Positions 44,772-53,301 of a stretch of DNA of 64,000 nucleotides are shown in pieces; within the stretch, counting starts at the first letter, position 1; every line of letters begins with the position of its first letter. Both the position numbers and the translations under genes were made by a program. Under the pieces are notes generated by a model, which did not search any database, had not been told where the DNA came from, and worked only from the letters and a program-made list of their open reading frames with translations. The stretch comes from Thermatribacter sp964570785 (GTDB lineage: Bacteria > Atribacterota > Atribacteria > Atribacterales > Thermatribacteraceae), in contig CAZMZG010000002.1 in assembly GCA_964570785.1 (NCBI GenBank), forward strand, positions 11,156 to 75,155, in the 5' to 3' direction.

Positions 44772-45321
44772 TAACCTCGCCCCCCTTAATGACAAAATCC
44801 CGGCCTACCCGAAGAGCTTTAAGATTGACCTCTAATAAACCCTCCTTCCCCCGTAGAACACTTCGTAGCGCTTTTTCAATACTCGCAAAACCTACCAGCT
44901 CTCTTCTGGCTACCAACCCTCCAAGCATCACCATGTTTATTACCCGAGGACTACCCGCTATTCTTTTTGCCAGCTCATTAGCAGGTATTTCCACAACTTC
45001 CACCGCGTCAGAGCGATAACTTGTGGAAACCAGGGAAGAGTTGACCAGCAAAAGCCCTCCTTCGCGAACCGAAGCAACAAACTTCTTTAAGGAAGGTTCG
45101 TTCATAACCACACAAATGTCAGGATGAGCAGTAACCGTGGCTCCTATTTCTTCTTCGGAAATTATGACCGTGCAATTAGCCGTTCCACCTCGCATCTCAG
45201 GCCCATAAGAAGGAAACCACGTAACCTCATATCCTTCGATCATTCCCGCTTCAGCAAGAACCCGACCCAGAAAGAGAATTCCCTGTCCTCCGAACCCAGC
45301 GATAACTATTTCAGCATGCAT
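44761..45321 (-). CDS. korC: 2-oxoacid:ferredoxin oxidoreductase, gamma subunit
   Basis: The gamma subunit domain of OFOR enzymes. The I-A-G-F-G-G-Q-G-I motif near residues 6-14 and the G-G-T-A-N-C-T-V segment are the family hallmarks. I choose ATG 45321 (186 residues), 9 nt after GGAGG. It is the fourth gene of a ferredoxin-alpha-beta-gamma set. The kor name is used for convenience; 2-oxoisovalerate or another 2-oxoacid is equally possible. Confidence 0.9.
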   Translation of the reverse strand: MHAEIVIAGFGGQGILFLGRVLAEAGMIEGYEVTWFPSYGPEMRGGTANCTVIISEEEIGATVTAHPDICVVMNEPSLKKFVASVREGGLLLVNSSLVSTSYRSDAVEVVEIPANELAKRIAGSPRVINMVMLGGLVARRELVGFASIEKALRSVLRGKEGLLEVNLKALRVGRDFVIKGGEVNVS

Positions 45322-46066
45322 TGAACACGTCCTCCTTAACCTTGATTTCACCAATTTCAAAATAGGAAGACATTTCCTTTTCCAGCCACTCCACCGCTTC
45401 CACAGGACTCATGCCCCAGTTGGTAGGACAGGGAGAAAGAAACTCTACCATAGAGAAACCCTTACCTTCTATCTGAGTAAGAAAAGCCTTACGCACCATT
45501 TCTCTGGCTTTGCGAATCAAACGGGGATTGGTAAGAGCAGCTCTCGCTATGTATGCGCTACCTTCACAGGCAGCCAGCACCTCGCCAAGGCGCATGGGAA
45601 AACCATGCATTCTGGCATCTCTGCCTTCCGGAGAAGTCTTAGTCTTTTGACCCAAAAGAGTGGTAGGCGCCATCTGACCTCCAGTCATACCAAAAACAGC
45701 GTTGTTAACAAAGAAAGAAGTTATCAACTCTCCTCGATTGGCCGCATGAACAATTTCTGCGGTTCCTATAGCCGCAATGTCACCATCTCCCTGATAGGAA
45801 AAAACTACCCTGTCCGGAAGCGAGCGTTTAATGCCCGTGGCCACTGCAGGAGCCCTGCCATGAGCACCCATTACAAAGTCTACATCCAGAAATTCGTAGA
45901 TATACACCGAACAGCCAACTGGACCAACCCCAATGGTTTTATCAGCAATACCCAATTCATCTATGACTTCAGCAATAATCCTCTGAGCCAAACCGTGGTG
46001 ACAACCCGGACAGTAAGTAAAGGGTTTCTTTATAAGGGTCCGAGGTCTTTCAAACACTGCTTTCAT
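45311..46066 (-). CDS. korB: 2-oxoacid:ferredoxin oxidoreductase, beta subunit (TPP-binding)
   Basis: Thiamine-diphosphate-binding subunit. The C-P-G-C-H-H-G motif near residue 19, G-D-G-D-I-A-A-I-G for Mg-TPP, and N-N-A-V-F-G-M-T-G-G-Q are visible. Length 251 is typical of the split (kor/vor) enzymes. Only the C-P-G-C pair is obvious at the N-terminus. It overlaps the alpha gene by 4 bp. Confidence 0.92.
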   Translation of the reverse strand: MKAVFERPRTLIKKPFTYCPGCHHGLAQRIIAEVIDELGIADKTIGVGPVGCSVYIYEFLDVDFVMGAHGRAPAVATGIKRSLPDRVVFSYQGDGDIAAIGTAEIVHAANRGELITSFFVNNAVFGMTGGQMAPTTLLGQKTKTSPEGRDARMHGFPMRLGEVLAACEGSAYIARAALTNPRLIRKAREMVRKAFLTQIEGKGFSMVEFLSPCPTNWGMSPVEAVEWLEKEMSSYFEIGEIKVKEDVFNAC

Positions 46067-47130
46067 GAGTTATCACTCCCTTCTCTCAAAGCAAAAACCC
46101 GCTCCAGCACCTCGTCAACAGTGGGAACCATCCCCCCCGTTCTTCCGTAAAAATACACTTGAGCTTCACCTGACACAGCCAGCAACACGTCTTCAAGCAT
46201 CTGTCCCAGGTTCATTTCCACCACCAGCGCCCGGCCTGCTTTCTGAGCCCACTCCCTGACAGCTTGCTTCGGGAAGGGATAAAGAGTTATGGGACGCAAA
46301 AGACCAAGGCGTAAACCAGCCCTTTCACCTTCTCTAACCACGCTCTTTAAAATCCTGCCCACCGTTCCAAAACCCAAAAGAAGCATTTCCGGTTCTAAAG
46401 AACCAAAATACTCGAAGCGAACCTCTTCCCGCTCGATACGTAAATATTTCTCCTGCAACTTTAAGTTAAGCTTTTCCAGTTCTCTGGGGTCCAGAGCAAA
46501 ACAGAGAATATATTTTCGCTCCTTTCCATTCTTACCCCTTACCGCCCAATTTTTATCCGGCAAGGAAGGTAAAGAAGGTTCCTTAAAAACCACTGGTTCC
46601 ATCATCTGGCCCAGCATACCATCACCAAGAATCTCCACTGGATTGCGATACTTATCAGCAAGATAAAAAGCAAGATAGGTCAAATCCACCAGTTCTTGAA
46701 TAGAGGAAGGAGCCAGAGTAAGCACCCGATAATCTCCATGACCTCCACCCCGAGTAGCCTGGAAGTAGTCGCTCTGGGCAGGCTGAATGTTGCCCAAGCC
46801 CGGTCCCCCTCGGACCATGTTTACCACCACACAGGGCAATTCTGCCGAAGCAAGGTAAGAAAGCCCTTCCTGCTTCAAACTCAAACCCGGCCCTGAGGAA
46901 GAAGTCAAAACACGCATGCCGGCTGCCGCCGCACCATAGACCATGTTAATAGCTGCCACTTCGCTTTCTGCCTGGAGAAAAACACCTCCCACCTCAGGGA
47001 GACGTTTGGAAAGGTACTCGCTGATTTCCGTCTGGGGGGTGATAGGATAACCAAAGTAAGCACGACAACCAGCACGAACCGCAGCTTCGGCAACTGCTTC
47101 ATTGCCTTTCATTAAAATTCTTTCCACCAT
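46063..47130 (-). CDS. korA: 2-oxoacid:ferredoxin oxidoreductase, alpha subunit (KorA/VorB-like)
   Basis: Substrate-binding alpha subunit that oxidatively decarboxylates 2-oxoacids to acyl-CoA with ferredoxin as acceptor. The F-G-Y-P-I-T-P-Q-T-E N-terminal motif, T-S-S-S-G-P-G and the G-F-G-T-V segment are diagnostic. At 355 residues, with a separate ferredoxin subunit, it resembles VorB- and KorA-type proteins. This supports an anaerobic metabolism. GGAG precedes the ATG, 3 bp after the ferredoxin gene. Confidence 0.92.
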   Translation of the reverse strand: MVERILMKGNEAVAEAAVRAGCRAYFGYPITPQTEISEYLSKRLPEVGGVFLQAESEVAAINMVYGAAAAGMRVLTSSSGPGLSLKQEGLSYLASAELPCVVVNMVRGGPGLGNIQPAQSDYFQATRGGGHGDYRVLTLAPSSIQELVDLTYLAFYLADKYRNPVEILGDGMLGQMMEPVVFKEPSLPSLPDKNWAVRGKNGKERKYILCFALDPRELEKLNLKLQEKYLRIEREEVRFEYFGSLEPEMLLLGFGTVGRILKSVVREGERAGLRLGLLRPITLYPFPKQAVREWAQKAGRALVVEMNLGQMLEDVLLAVSGEAQVYFYGRTGGMVPTVDEVLERVFALREGSDNS

Positions 47131-47133
47131 GCT

Positions 47134-47364
47134 TCACTCCTTATAAACAGCAATCGCCACTTCGGGGCAGACCTCAGCACAAAAACCGCAACCAATACAC
47201 TTTTCCTCTGCACAAACTCTGGCTGGGAAATATCCCCGGGAATTGAAATCTTCAGAAATAGCAAGCACTCCACGGGGGCAAACCCGCAAGCATAAACCAC
47301 ATCCCTTGCAAAACTCAAAGTCAATTACCACTCGACTACCCTTTTTGGAAATTGCCATCAGCAT
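47134..47364 (-). CDS. korD: 2-oxoacid:ferredoxin oxidoreductase, delta (2[4Fe-4S] ferredoxin) subunit
   Basis: A small protein with two complete cluster motifs, C-K-G-C-G-L-C-L-R-V-C-P and C-I-G-C-G-F-C-A-E-V-C-P. It passes electrons from the TPP subunit to ferredoxin. Several ATGs lie close together (47379, 47367, 47364, 47358); 47364 is 5 nt after GGAGG and gives 76 residues. It overlaps the P-loop gene by 29 bp. Confidence 0.92.
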   Translation of the reverse strand: MLMAISKKGSRVVIDFEFCKGCGLCLRVCPRGVLAISEDFNSRGYFPARVCAEEKCIGCGFCAEVCPEVAIAVYKE

Positions 47365-48091
47365 CATCGCCTCCCACATTCCATGCTAAATTAAGATAAC
47401 GACGTATACCTAAAACTGCACAATCCAGAAAGCCCAGAACGGAAGAAGACAACTTCAGCTCCTCCCAAACCGCCACAAACCAGATTGGCAAACCAAGTTT
47501 TTGAGAAAGTATTTTTGCCTTTTCAAAAGCTTGCTGGATCAAATTTTCATTGGTGTAGCGACCAAGATGGTCGTTCAAAATCAGGGAATGAAAGTTGGTC
47601 CCCACCTGTTCTTCTATTCTGCGCACAAAAGAACAGTAGCTTGCTACCGACTCAAAAAAGGGACGATGAAAATTAACTACCAGACTACAGTAAACTTTCC
47701 TACTTTGCCAGAAAGGAGCAAGACTCCTGAAAATACGCAAACCTCGCTCATCACCCCCCAGATCGATTATAAGGGGCGCTTCCAGAGAAGCATTGCTAAA
47801 CAGCTCCAGGAATTCTTTTTCCCACACCGGGTAATCTGAAAAACGACCTACTGAGGAGCTCTGGCGGAGGGAAGCTTCAAGGCGGTAACGTCCGCTGCGC
47901 AGGGTAAAATCACTCTTTACAAAATCAAGGTCCAGAAGTTCACATTCTCGAGCCAGAAATTTCTTTAAATAAGCAGCCAGGTTAAGGGCAAGTTCCGTCT
48001 TGCCGGTGCCACTTGGCCCACCAAGCACAATGATTTCACTTTCTTGCCAGTTTTCGGTAAAAAAATCACCTGCTTTAATTACCTGCACCAC
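47336..48091 (-). CDS. P-loop ATPase of unknown function linked to the oxidoreductase
   Basis: I do not recognise a characterised family. From GTG 48091 (251 residues) Walker A G-P-S-G-T-G-K-T is at 25-32. An L-L-D-L-D-F-V-K-S-D-F segment near 48-58 and I-I-D-L-G-G-D-E-R-G near 105-114 resemble the corresponding loops of SIMIBI (MinD/ParA/NifH-type) ATPases. No membrane segment or metal-binding cysteine cluster is evident. Overlaps on both sides (recN stop; korD start) imply co-expression with the 2-oxoacid:ferredoxin oxidoreductase, so a role in its maturation or regulation is a reasonable guess only. Confidence 0.75.
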   Translation of the reverse strand: MVQVIKAGDFFTENWQESEIIVLGGPSGTGKTELALNLAAYLKKFLARECELLDLDFVKSDFTLRSGRYRLEASLRQSSSVGRFSDYPVWEKEFLELFSNASLEAPLIIDLGGDERGLRIFRSLAPFWQSRKVYCSLVVNFHRPFFESVASYCSFVRRIEEQVGTNFHSLILNDHLGRYTNENLIQQAFEKAKILSQKLGLPIWFVAVWEELKLSSSVLGFLDCAVLGIRRYLNLAWNVGGDDADGNFQKG

Positions 48092-49766
48092 CGACCCTCT
48101 CCAATAGGGTTCGAGCGTACTCCACCCCAGAGCGATCCTCTTCACCCGCTCCAAGCATCCGGGCCAGCTCTTCAACCCGTTCTTCGCGGTTAAAGAGGGA
48201 TCGCACTTCAACCTCGACTTTCTCCCCGACAAAACGCTTTCTCACCCTGAGATGATGATCAGCAAAACAGGCTATTTGGGGTAAATGAGTTACGCATATC
48301 ACCTGATGATTTTCGGCTAATTTCTTTAACCGCTCACCAAGCCAAAAAGCGGTCCTGCCACCCACTCCCTGGTCTATTTCGTCAAAGACCAGAACTGGCA
48401 AGCTCTCCAAACCAGAGATTAGAGACTTAATAGCCAGGACGATGCGGGAAATTTCTCCTCCGGAGGCAACCTCAAGCACCTTGCCCATTTTCTGACCCGG
48501 ATTAACGGAGATAAGGAATTCGACCACATCGGTACCTTCCTCGGTGAAAACCCGTTCCTTGCAAAAATCAACCTTAAAGCGTGCTTTTTCAAGTCCCAGC
48601 TGAGCAAGTTCTCTCTCGACCAGCTCACTGAAACTTTGTGCTACTCTTTTCCTTGCCAAAGAAAGTCTTGCGGCAAGTTCACTCAGTTCATTCTCCAAAA
48701 GGCACCTGCGTTCCTTCAAGCGCTCTATGAGCAAACGGGTGTTTTCAAGCTCTATCAGTTTTTCCCTGCTTTCTCTCCGAAACTTGACAAAGCTTCCTGT
48801 GGTTAAACAGCGATATTTCCTTTTCAAGCGCTCCAGAAGCTCTATTTTTTCCTCAAGTTCCCTAATCTCCTCTTCAGAAAAAGAAAAACTCTCCCTGAAC
48901 TTTCCCAAAACATAAGAAACTTCCTGCAAACCTGCACAAAGCCCACCCAGGTTCTGAATAGCAAGCTCGAGTTCCTGAAGTTTCTCATTCCCCTGAGGCA
49001 AAGAGCGCAACTCCTCTTCGATCCGGCTTAACCTACCCAAAATACCTTCTTCAAGCTCATCACCTTCGATCTCGCGCAAGGCTCTCCCCAGGACTTCGAG
49101 AAAAAGTTGCGCATTGGCCATGCGGTTAAAATCACTCTCCAACTGGAATATTTCCTCATCAGATAAACCCAGCGAATCCAGCTCTTCAACAATTTCTCTC
49201 AACTCAGAAAGTTTACTATCTACGTCTTTCCCCAGGGTAGCCAACTTATCACAAATCCCCTTCCACTCTCTGAAAACTCTGCGATACTCTTTCTTACAAG
49301 ATAAAGCTTCCTGATCCAGAAGGGCATCCACAATACAAAGCCTGTTGCGCGGCTCAAAAAAATTTATCTGTTCACCCTGTCCATAAACATCAAACAACCT
49401 GGAACTCAATTTTTTAAGGAAAGCAAGGGGAGCTGACCTGCCGTTAACCCTGCATTTACTCTTGCCCCGGGAAGAAATTTCTCGGGAGAGCACTACCTCA
49501 TCACCATACAGTAGACCTTTTTCTTTGAGCAATTCCTGCACTTCCGGATTGTTCCGAACATCAAAGAGAGCCTCAACCAGAGCACAGGGTGCGCCTATCT
49601 TAACCAAATCTTCCCGAACTCGGACACCAGAAAGCAAAACCAGTGCATCAACTACCAGAGACTTACCAGTACCGGTTTCACCCGTCAAGACATTCAGACC
49701 TTTCTCAAAAGAGATGCTCCGATATTCCACAATAACCAGGTTCTTGACTACCAGTTCCTTTAGCAT
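48075..49766 (-). CDS. recN: DNA repair protein RecN
   Basis: SMC-like ATPase acting at double-strand breaks. Walker A G-E-T-G-T-G-K-S is at residues 29-36, a long coiled-coil region spans about 150-380, and the signature A-S-G-G-E-I-S-R and Walker B V-F-D-E-I-D-Q-G-V-G-G lie in the C-terminal part. Length 563 is normal. It follows nadK by a 7-bp overlap, a widespread arrangement. Confidence 0.95.
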   Translation of the reverse strand: MLKELVVKNLVIVEYRSISFEKGLNVLTGETGTGKSLVVDALVLLSGVRVREDLVKIGAPCALVEALFDVRNNPEVQELLKEKGLLYGDEVVLSREISSRGKSKCRVNGRSAPLAFLKKLSSRLFDVYGQGEQINFFEPRNRLCIVDALLDQEALSCKKEYRRVFREWKGICDKLATLGKDVDSKLSELREIVEELDSLGLSDEEIFQLESDFNRMANAQLFLEVLGRALREIEGDELEEGILGRLSRIEEELRSLPQGNEKLQELELAIQNLGGLCAGLQEVSYVLGKFRESFSFSEEEIRELEEKIELLERLKRKYRCLTTGSFVKFRRESREKLIELENTRLLIERLKERRCLLENELSELAARLSLARKRVAQSFSELVERELAQLGLEKARFKVDFCKERVFTEEGTDVVEFLISVNPGQKMGKVLEVASGGEISRIVLAIKSLISGLESLPVLVFDEIDQGVGGRTAFWLGERLKKLAENHQVICVTHLPQIACFADHHLRVRKRFVGEKVEVEVRSLFNREERVEELARMLGAGEEDRSGVEYARTLLERVGGAGN

Positions 49767-50617
49767 TCTCCCTCGACTCGTTTACGAATATCCATGCCCC
49801 AGGAAAGCTTTCTGCGCAACAAAGAATAAAAGGGCTGTTCATCAAAGGGGTGTAGAACAAATAACTCGACATTGGACTTTTTAACTACTATGAACTCTCC
49901 CTGGCGCAGGGCATAACCCCTCTGGCCATCCAGGGTTACCATGGTACCTTCCTTCTCGGATTCCAGAACCACTTTCACCGTTGAGGTGGGAGCAGTTACC
50001 ACTGACCGGGCATAAAGAGTATGGGCACAGATGGGAGTGATGATCAAAAGCTCGAGTTCTGGGTAAACCACCGGTCCCCCCGCCGAAAGCGAATAGGCGC
50101 TGGAGCCAGTAGGGGTAGCCACAATCAAACCGTCAGCGGGAAAGGAAGCCAGGAAATCAGAATCGACGTAAGTGGAAAGCCTGATCATCTGGGCAAAAGC
50201 TCCTCTGTATATAACCACATCGTTAAGGGCAATATCTTGTTCCACTTTTCCTCCCCGATAATAAACAAAGCAATCGAGCATCATTCTCTTACTTTTATAA
50301 AAACGGCCCTCCAGGACAGCCAAAGCAGCATCAAGCATGTTATCAACGCTAACTGAAGCAAGAAAACCCAATCCTCCCATATCTATTCCCAGAAGAGGAA
50401 CCCCAGAAGGCGCGTACCAGCGAGCAGCGTTTAAAAAAGTACCATCTCCTCCCAGAACAAAAACCAGAGCAGGTTTCCCAGAAAAAGTATCTGCGGAGTC
50501 CAGAATCAGGGCTCTCTGACCCCGGCTTTCCAGATAGCTCTGTAGTTTTCGGGCCTCCTTCAAAACCTCGGGACTATCTTTTTTAACAAAAATATGTATT
50601 TTGTCTGTCTTGCTCAA
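49760..50617 (-). CDS. nadK: NAD kinase
   Basis: Makes NADP from NAD. G-G-D-G-T-F-L-N (the conserved GGDGT), N-D-V-V-I-Y-R-G and the T-P-T-G-S-S-A-Y-S-L-S-A-G-G-P segment are present. The open frame reaches 50689, but the first 24 residues overlap the upstream gene and lack similarity. TTG 50617 gives 285 residues and overlaps that gene's stop (TTGA) after GGTGGGTGG; ATG 50632 is the alternative. Confidence 0.93.
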   Translation of the reverse strand: MSKTDKIHIFVKKDSPEVLKEARKLQSYLESRGQRALILDSADTFSGKPALVFVLGGDGTFLNAARWYAPSGVPLLGIDMGGLGFLASVSVDNMLDAALAVLEGRFYKSKRMMLDCFVYYRGGKVEQDIALNDVVIYRGAFAQMIRLSTYVDSDFLASFPADGLIVATPTGSSAYSLSAGGPVVYPELELLIITPICAHTLYARSVVTAPTSTVKVVLESEKEGTMVTLDGQRGYALRQGEFIVVKKSNVELFVLHPFDEQPFYSLLRRKLSWGMDIRKRVEGEC

Positions 50618-51138
50618 ATTCCACCCACCCATCTTCCAAGCATTATTCCCAGGAAGATACCCAGCGCCAGCATCCATAAGCCTCTCCACCGGGTGTTCCT
50701 CGGGGTAAGTTCCGGGAAAAACACCTGATGCATCACTTTTCGCTCTCCATCCACAAGAATCACCCCATAGGGGCGGTAAGCAACAAAGTACTCAAGGAGC
50801 TGCCTCCTTATCGAAGGGCGAAAAAGAAAATTCGTCGCCTTGCCGCTCTTCACTTCCCCAACGTAAAGCCTGTTCCCTCTTTCAAGTAAAAAGTCAGGGC
50901 GAATTTCAAACCCCATCATTTTCCCATCCACCATTATATTCACTCTCCGCAAGGGCTGTCGAGCCAGTACTCTGAAGCCTGCTTCCTCAAGAAGAGAAAG
51001 CGCCTCATCCTCTGCCGCTTTAGCCCTGCGTAATGCTCTGCGCTGCAGGCGAGAGCGCTTCCAGCGCAAAAACAGAACGCCAAAAAAAACCCCTCCCAGT
51101 AAGGCTAATAAAAGAAAAAGAAAGTAAATCCAGCTCAA
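50614..51138 (-). CDS. membrane-anchored protein with a RecB-like PD-(D/E)XK nuclease signature
   Basis: A 174-residue protein I cannot assign to a named family. Residues 4-24 form a membrane segment followed by a very basic stretch (25-40). The middle holds R-P-D82-F-L-L, then E95-V-K97-S-G-K and Q113-L-L-E-Y117: the D, ExK and QxxxY motifs of RecB-type PD-(D/E)XK nucleases, with an alpha helix (E51/E52) before them. Residues 154-170 form a second membrane segment. No cluster-binding cysteines are present. It sits between tlyA and nadK-recN with 4-bp overlaps. A membrane-tethered DNA nuclease is inferred, not shown. Confidence 0.7.
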   Translation of the reverse strand: MSWIYFLFLLLALLGGVFFGVLFLRWKRSRLQRRALRRAKAAEDEALSLLEEAGFRVLARQPLRRVNIMVDGKMMGFEIRPDFLLERGNRLYVGEVKSGKATNFLFRPSIRRQLLEYFVAYRPYGVILVDGERKVMHQVFFPELTPRNTRWRGLWMLALGIFLGIMLGRWVGGI

Positions 51139-51965
51139 GATGAATCACCCATCAGAAAGCGATGGGCCCGATCTACGGTTTCCCGGATTTTCAGCTCCAG
51201 ACCTTCCGGGTGTCTCACACTTGCTTTCTGCCGAACCCAGTGTACAAAAAACTCAATGTTTCCCTTATCGCCGCGGAGAGGAGAAAAAGTAAGCCCCCTA
51301 AGGAAAAGCCCCAGGGAAGTAGCACAGTCAATCACCTTCTTTAAGACCTTCTCGTGGGTCTCTCTTTCTTTAACCACTCCACCTCGAGGGACCTCCTCTC
51401 TTCCTGCTTCAAACTGAGGCTTGATCAGAGCCACCACATCCCCACCCTCTTTCACCAACCCCACAATCGCTGGCAGAATGAGACAGAGGGAGATAAAGGA
51501 AACATCGATAACCACACCGTCCACCTCTTCACCCAACACTGCTCTGTCCAGAAAGCGAGCGTTACAGCGTTCCATTACCACTACCCGGGGATCAGAACGT
51601 AATTTCTCGTGGAGTTGCCCAAAACCAACGTCAACCGCAAAAACCTTTTTCGCCCCCCACTGCAGGAGACAATCCGTAAAGCCTCCCGTAGAAGCGCCCA
51701 CGTCCAGGAACACCCTATCTGCAATCGAAATCCCAAACACCTGCAGGGCATGCTCCAGCTTCTCCCCTCCTCTGCCCACAAAGCGCGGTTCCTCGAGCAA
51801 AACAACATCTGCTTCTTCTTCAACGCGAGTAGCCGGCTTAAGAGAGTAAGGATGTCCTCTTACGGAGACTTTTCCAGCCATAATTAACCTCTTTGCTTTT
51901 TCGCGGCTTTCACACAGGCCTCGTCTTACTAAAAGCTCATCAAGTCGGAGTTTTTTGCAGGGCAT
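51135..51965 (-). CDS. tlyA: TlyA family rRNA 2'-O-methyltransferase (hemolysin A family)
   Basis: An S4 RNA-binding domain (about residues 1-60) is followed by an FtsJ/RrmJ-fold methyltransferase with D-V-G-A-S-T-G-G-F-T-D as the SAM loop and D-V-S-F-I-S-L as motif IV. Mycobacterial TlyA methylates 16S and 23S rRNA. I choose ATG 51965 (276 residues), which shares one base with the ispA stop (TGATG); the open extension to 52010 lacks S4 similarity. ispA-tlyA-nadK-recN order is widely conserved. Confidence 0.93.
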   Translation of the reverse strand: MPCKKLRLDELLVRRGLCESREKAKRLIMAGKVSVRGHPYSLKPATRVEEEADVVLLEEPRFVGRGGEKLEHALQVFGISIADRVFLDVGASTGGFTDCLLQWGAKKVFAVDVGFGQLHEKLRSDPRVVVMERCNARFLDRAVLGEEVDGVVIDVSFISLCLILPAIVGLVKEGGDVVALIKPQFEAGREEVPRGGVVKERETHEKVLKKVIDCATSLGLFLRGLTFSPLRGDKGNIEFFVHWVRQKASVRHPEGLELKIRETVDRAHRFLMGDSS

Positions 51966-52858
51966 CAGTGCTCTCTTTCCACAATAAAACGTGCAATGTC
52001 CCGCAAGCAATCCACAGGACGCTCAATACGAGCAAGCACACTCAGCGCTTCCTCATACCAGCTCCTGAGCTGTTTTTCTGCTTCTTCAAATCCCACTACT
52101 CGCAACAGGGTAGCTTTTCCCTGAATCAGGTCCTTTCCGGCAGTCTTACCAAGTTTATCCCTGGACCCTGTAACATCCAGAAGATCATCCTTGAGCTGGA
52201 AACATTTTCCCAGCAACAACCCAAACTCAGCCAGAAAAGAGCGGTCCTCAGCTTTAGCTCCACCAAGTATCGCCCCACAAAGCACTGCTGCTTGAATAAA
52301 GCGTGCGGTTTTCATAACCATTATCTGTTCCACTATAGATCTGTCAACCGGCTTTCCCTCTTTCTGAATGTCCAGCACCTGTCCACTCAGCATGCCAGAC
52401 ACCCCCAAAGCTTCGAAAAGAATTATCAGCACTTCCCATAACTTTTCTTTTCCAAATTCCTCAAGAAAATGCCCGTCGGCTGAAAAAACACGCAAACCCT
52501 CGATCAGCAAAGCATCTCCCACCAGAACCGCCATAGCCTCCCCAAAAGCACAATGCATGCTCAATTTGCCCCTGCGATAATCATCGTTATCCATGCAGGG
52601 CAGGTCATCGTGGATCAGCGAAAAAGAATGAATCATCTCAATACCTGCAGCCAGGGGCAGAAGCTTTTCTCTCTCAATTCCAAAAGCCTCCCCTGAGGCA
52701 AAAAGCAACGAAGCCCTTACTTTTTTACCTCCTCCGATCGTCCCGTAACGCATCGCTTTCTCAAGCACCGGAGGCACACCCTGGTAAAGGAGCTTCTTTT
52801 CTAAGAAAGTATCAACCAGAAAAGCGTTTTCTTCGAGATAGTCAAGTACCATTTTCAC
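51965..52858 (-). CDS. ispA: polyprenyl (farnesyl/geranylgeranyl) diphosphate synthase IspA
   Basis: Short-chain trans-prenyltransferase condensing IPP with allylic diphosphates. The first Asp-rich motif D-D-L-P-C-M-D-N-D and the second L-K-D-D-L-L-D are present, with K-K-V-R at the N-terminal IPP-binding site. Length 297 is typical. Two residues (C-M) between D-D-x-x and the next D indicate the bacterial FPP-synthase type. It overlaps nusB by 4 bp. It supplies UppS, encoded at 24569. Confidence 0.94.
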   Translation of the reverse strand: MKMVLDYLEENAFLVDTFLEKKLLYQGVPPVLEKAMRYGTIGGGKKVRASLLFASGEAFGIEREKLLPLAAGIEMIHSFSLIHDDLPCMDNDDYRRGKLSMHCAFGEAMAVLVGDALLIEGLRVFSADGHFLEEFGKEKLWEVLIILFEALGVSGMLSGQVLDIQKEGKPVDRSIVEQIMVMKTARFIQAAVLCGAILGGAKAEDRSFLAEFGLLLGKCFQLKDDLLDVTGSRDKLGKTAGKDLIQGKATLLRVVGFEEAEKQLRSWYEEALSVLARIERPVDCLRDIARFIVEREH

Positions 52859-53286
52859 TTTGATAATTCCCCCACAGGTATTTCTTTGCGCTCGATTTTC
52901 TTGACCAGCTTGGCCAGCACTCCATTTATGAACTTTCCTGATTCTTCACTACCGTATTTTTTGCCCAGTTCCACTGCCTCATTTATAGCAACTCCCGTCG
53001 GAATATCCGGCATAAATACAATTTCAAAAGTCGCCATCCGCAAAATGTTGCGGTCAACGTTCATCATGCGATTCAAACTCCATTTCTCAACCGTCTTGGC
53101 CAGGACCGCATCAATGAAATCCATATTCCGGTCCACTCCCTGCACTAACCTAAAGAAAAAAGAGCGAGTTTCCTCGTCCCAGTCTTCAGGTAGCTCGGCA
53201 TACTTGAGCACCTCACGGAGGGTACACTCCCGTAAGTCCTTCTGAAAAAGTACCTGTAAGGCTACTTCTCTGGCCTTTCTTCGCAA
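52855..53286 (-). CDS. nusB: transcription antitermination factor NusB
   Basis: All-helical RNA-binding protein of the rRNA antitermination complex. The N-terminal A-R-E-V-A-L-Q-V-L-F-Q helix, N-R-M-M-N-V-D-R-N-I-L-R and the C-terminal F-I-N-G-V-L motif are family hallmarks. Length 143 is typical. It overlaps ispA by 4 bp and follows the Asp23 gene by 15 bp; an asp23-nusB pair is common in Firmicutes. Confidence 0.95.
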   Translation of the reverse strand: MRRKAREVALQVLFQKDLRECTLREVLKYAELPEDWDEETRSFFFRLVQGVDRNMDFIDAVLAKTVEKWSLNRMMNVDRNILRMATFEIVFMPDIPTGVAINEAVELGKKYGSEESGKFINGVLAKLVKKIERKEIPVGELSK

Positions 53287-53301
53287 CAGGGTTCACCCAC
53301 T

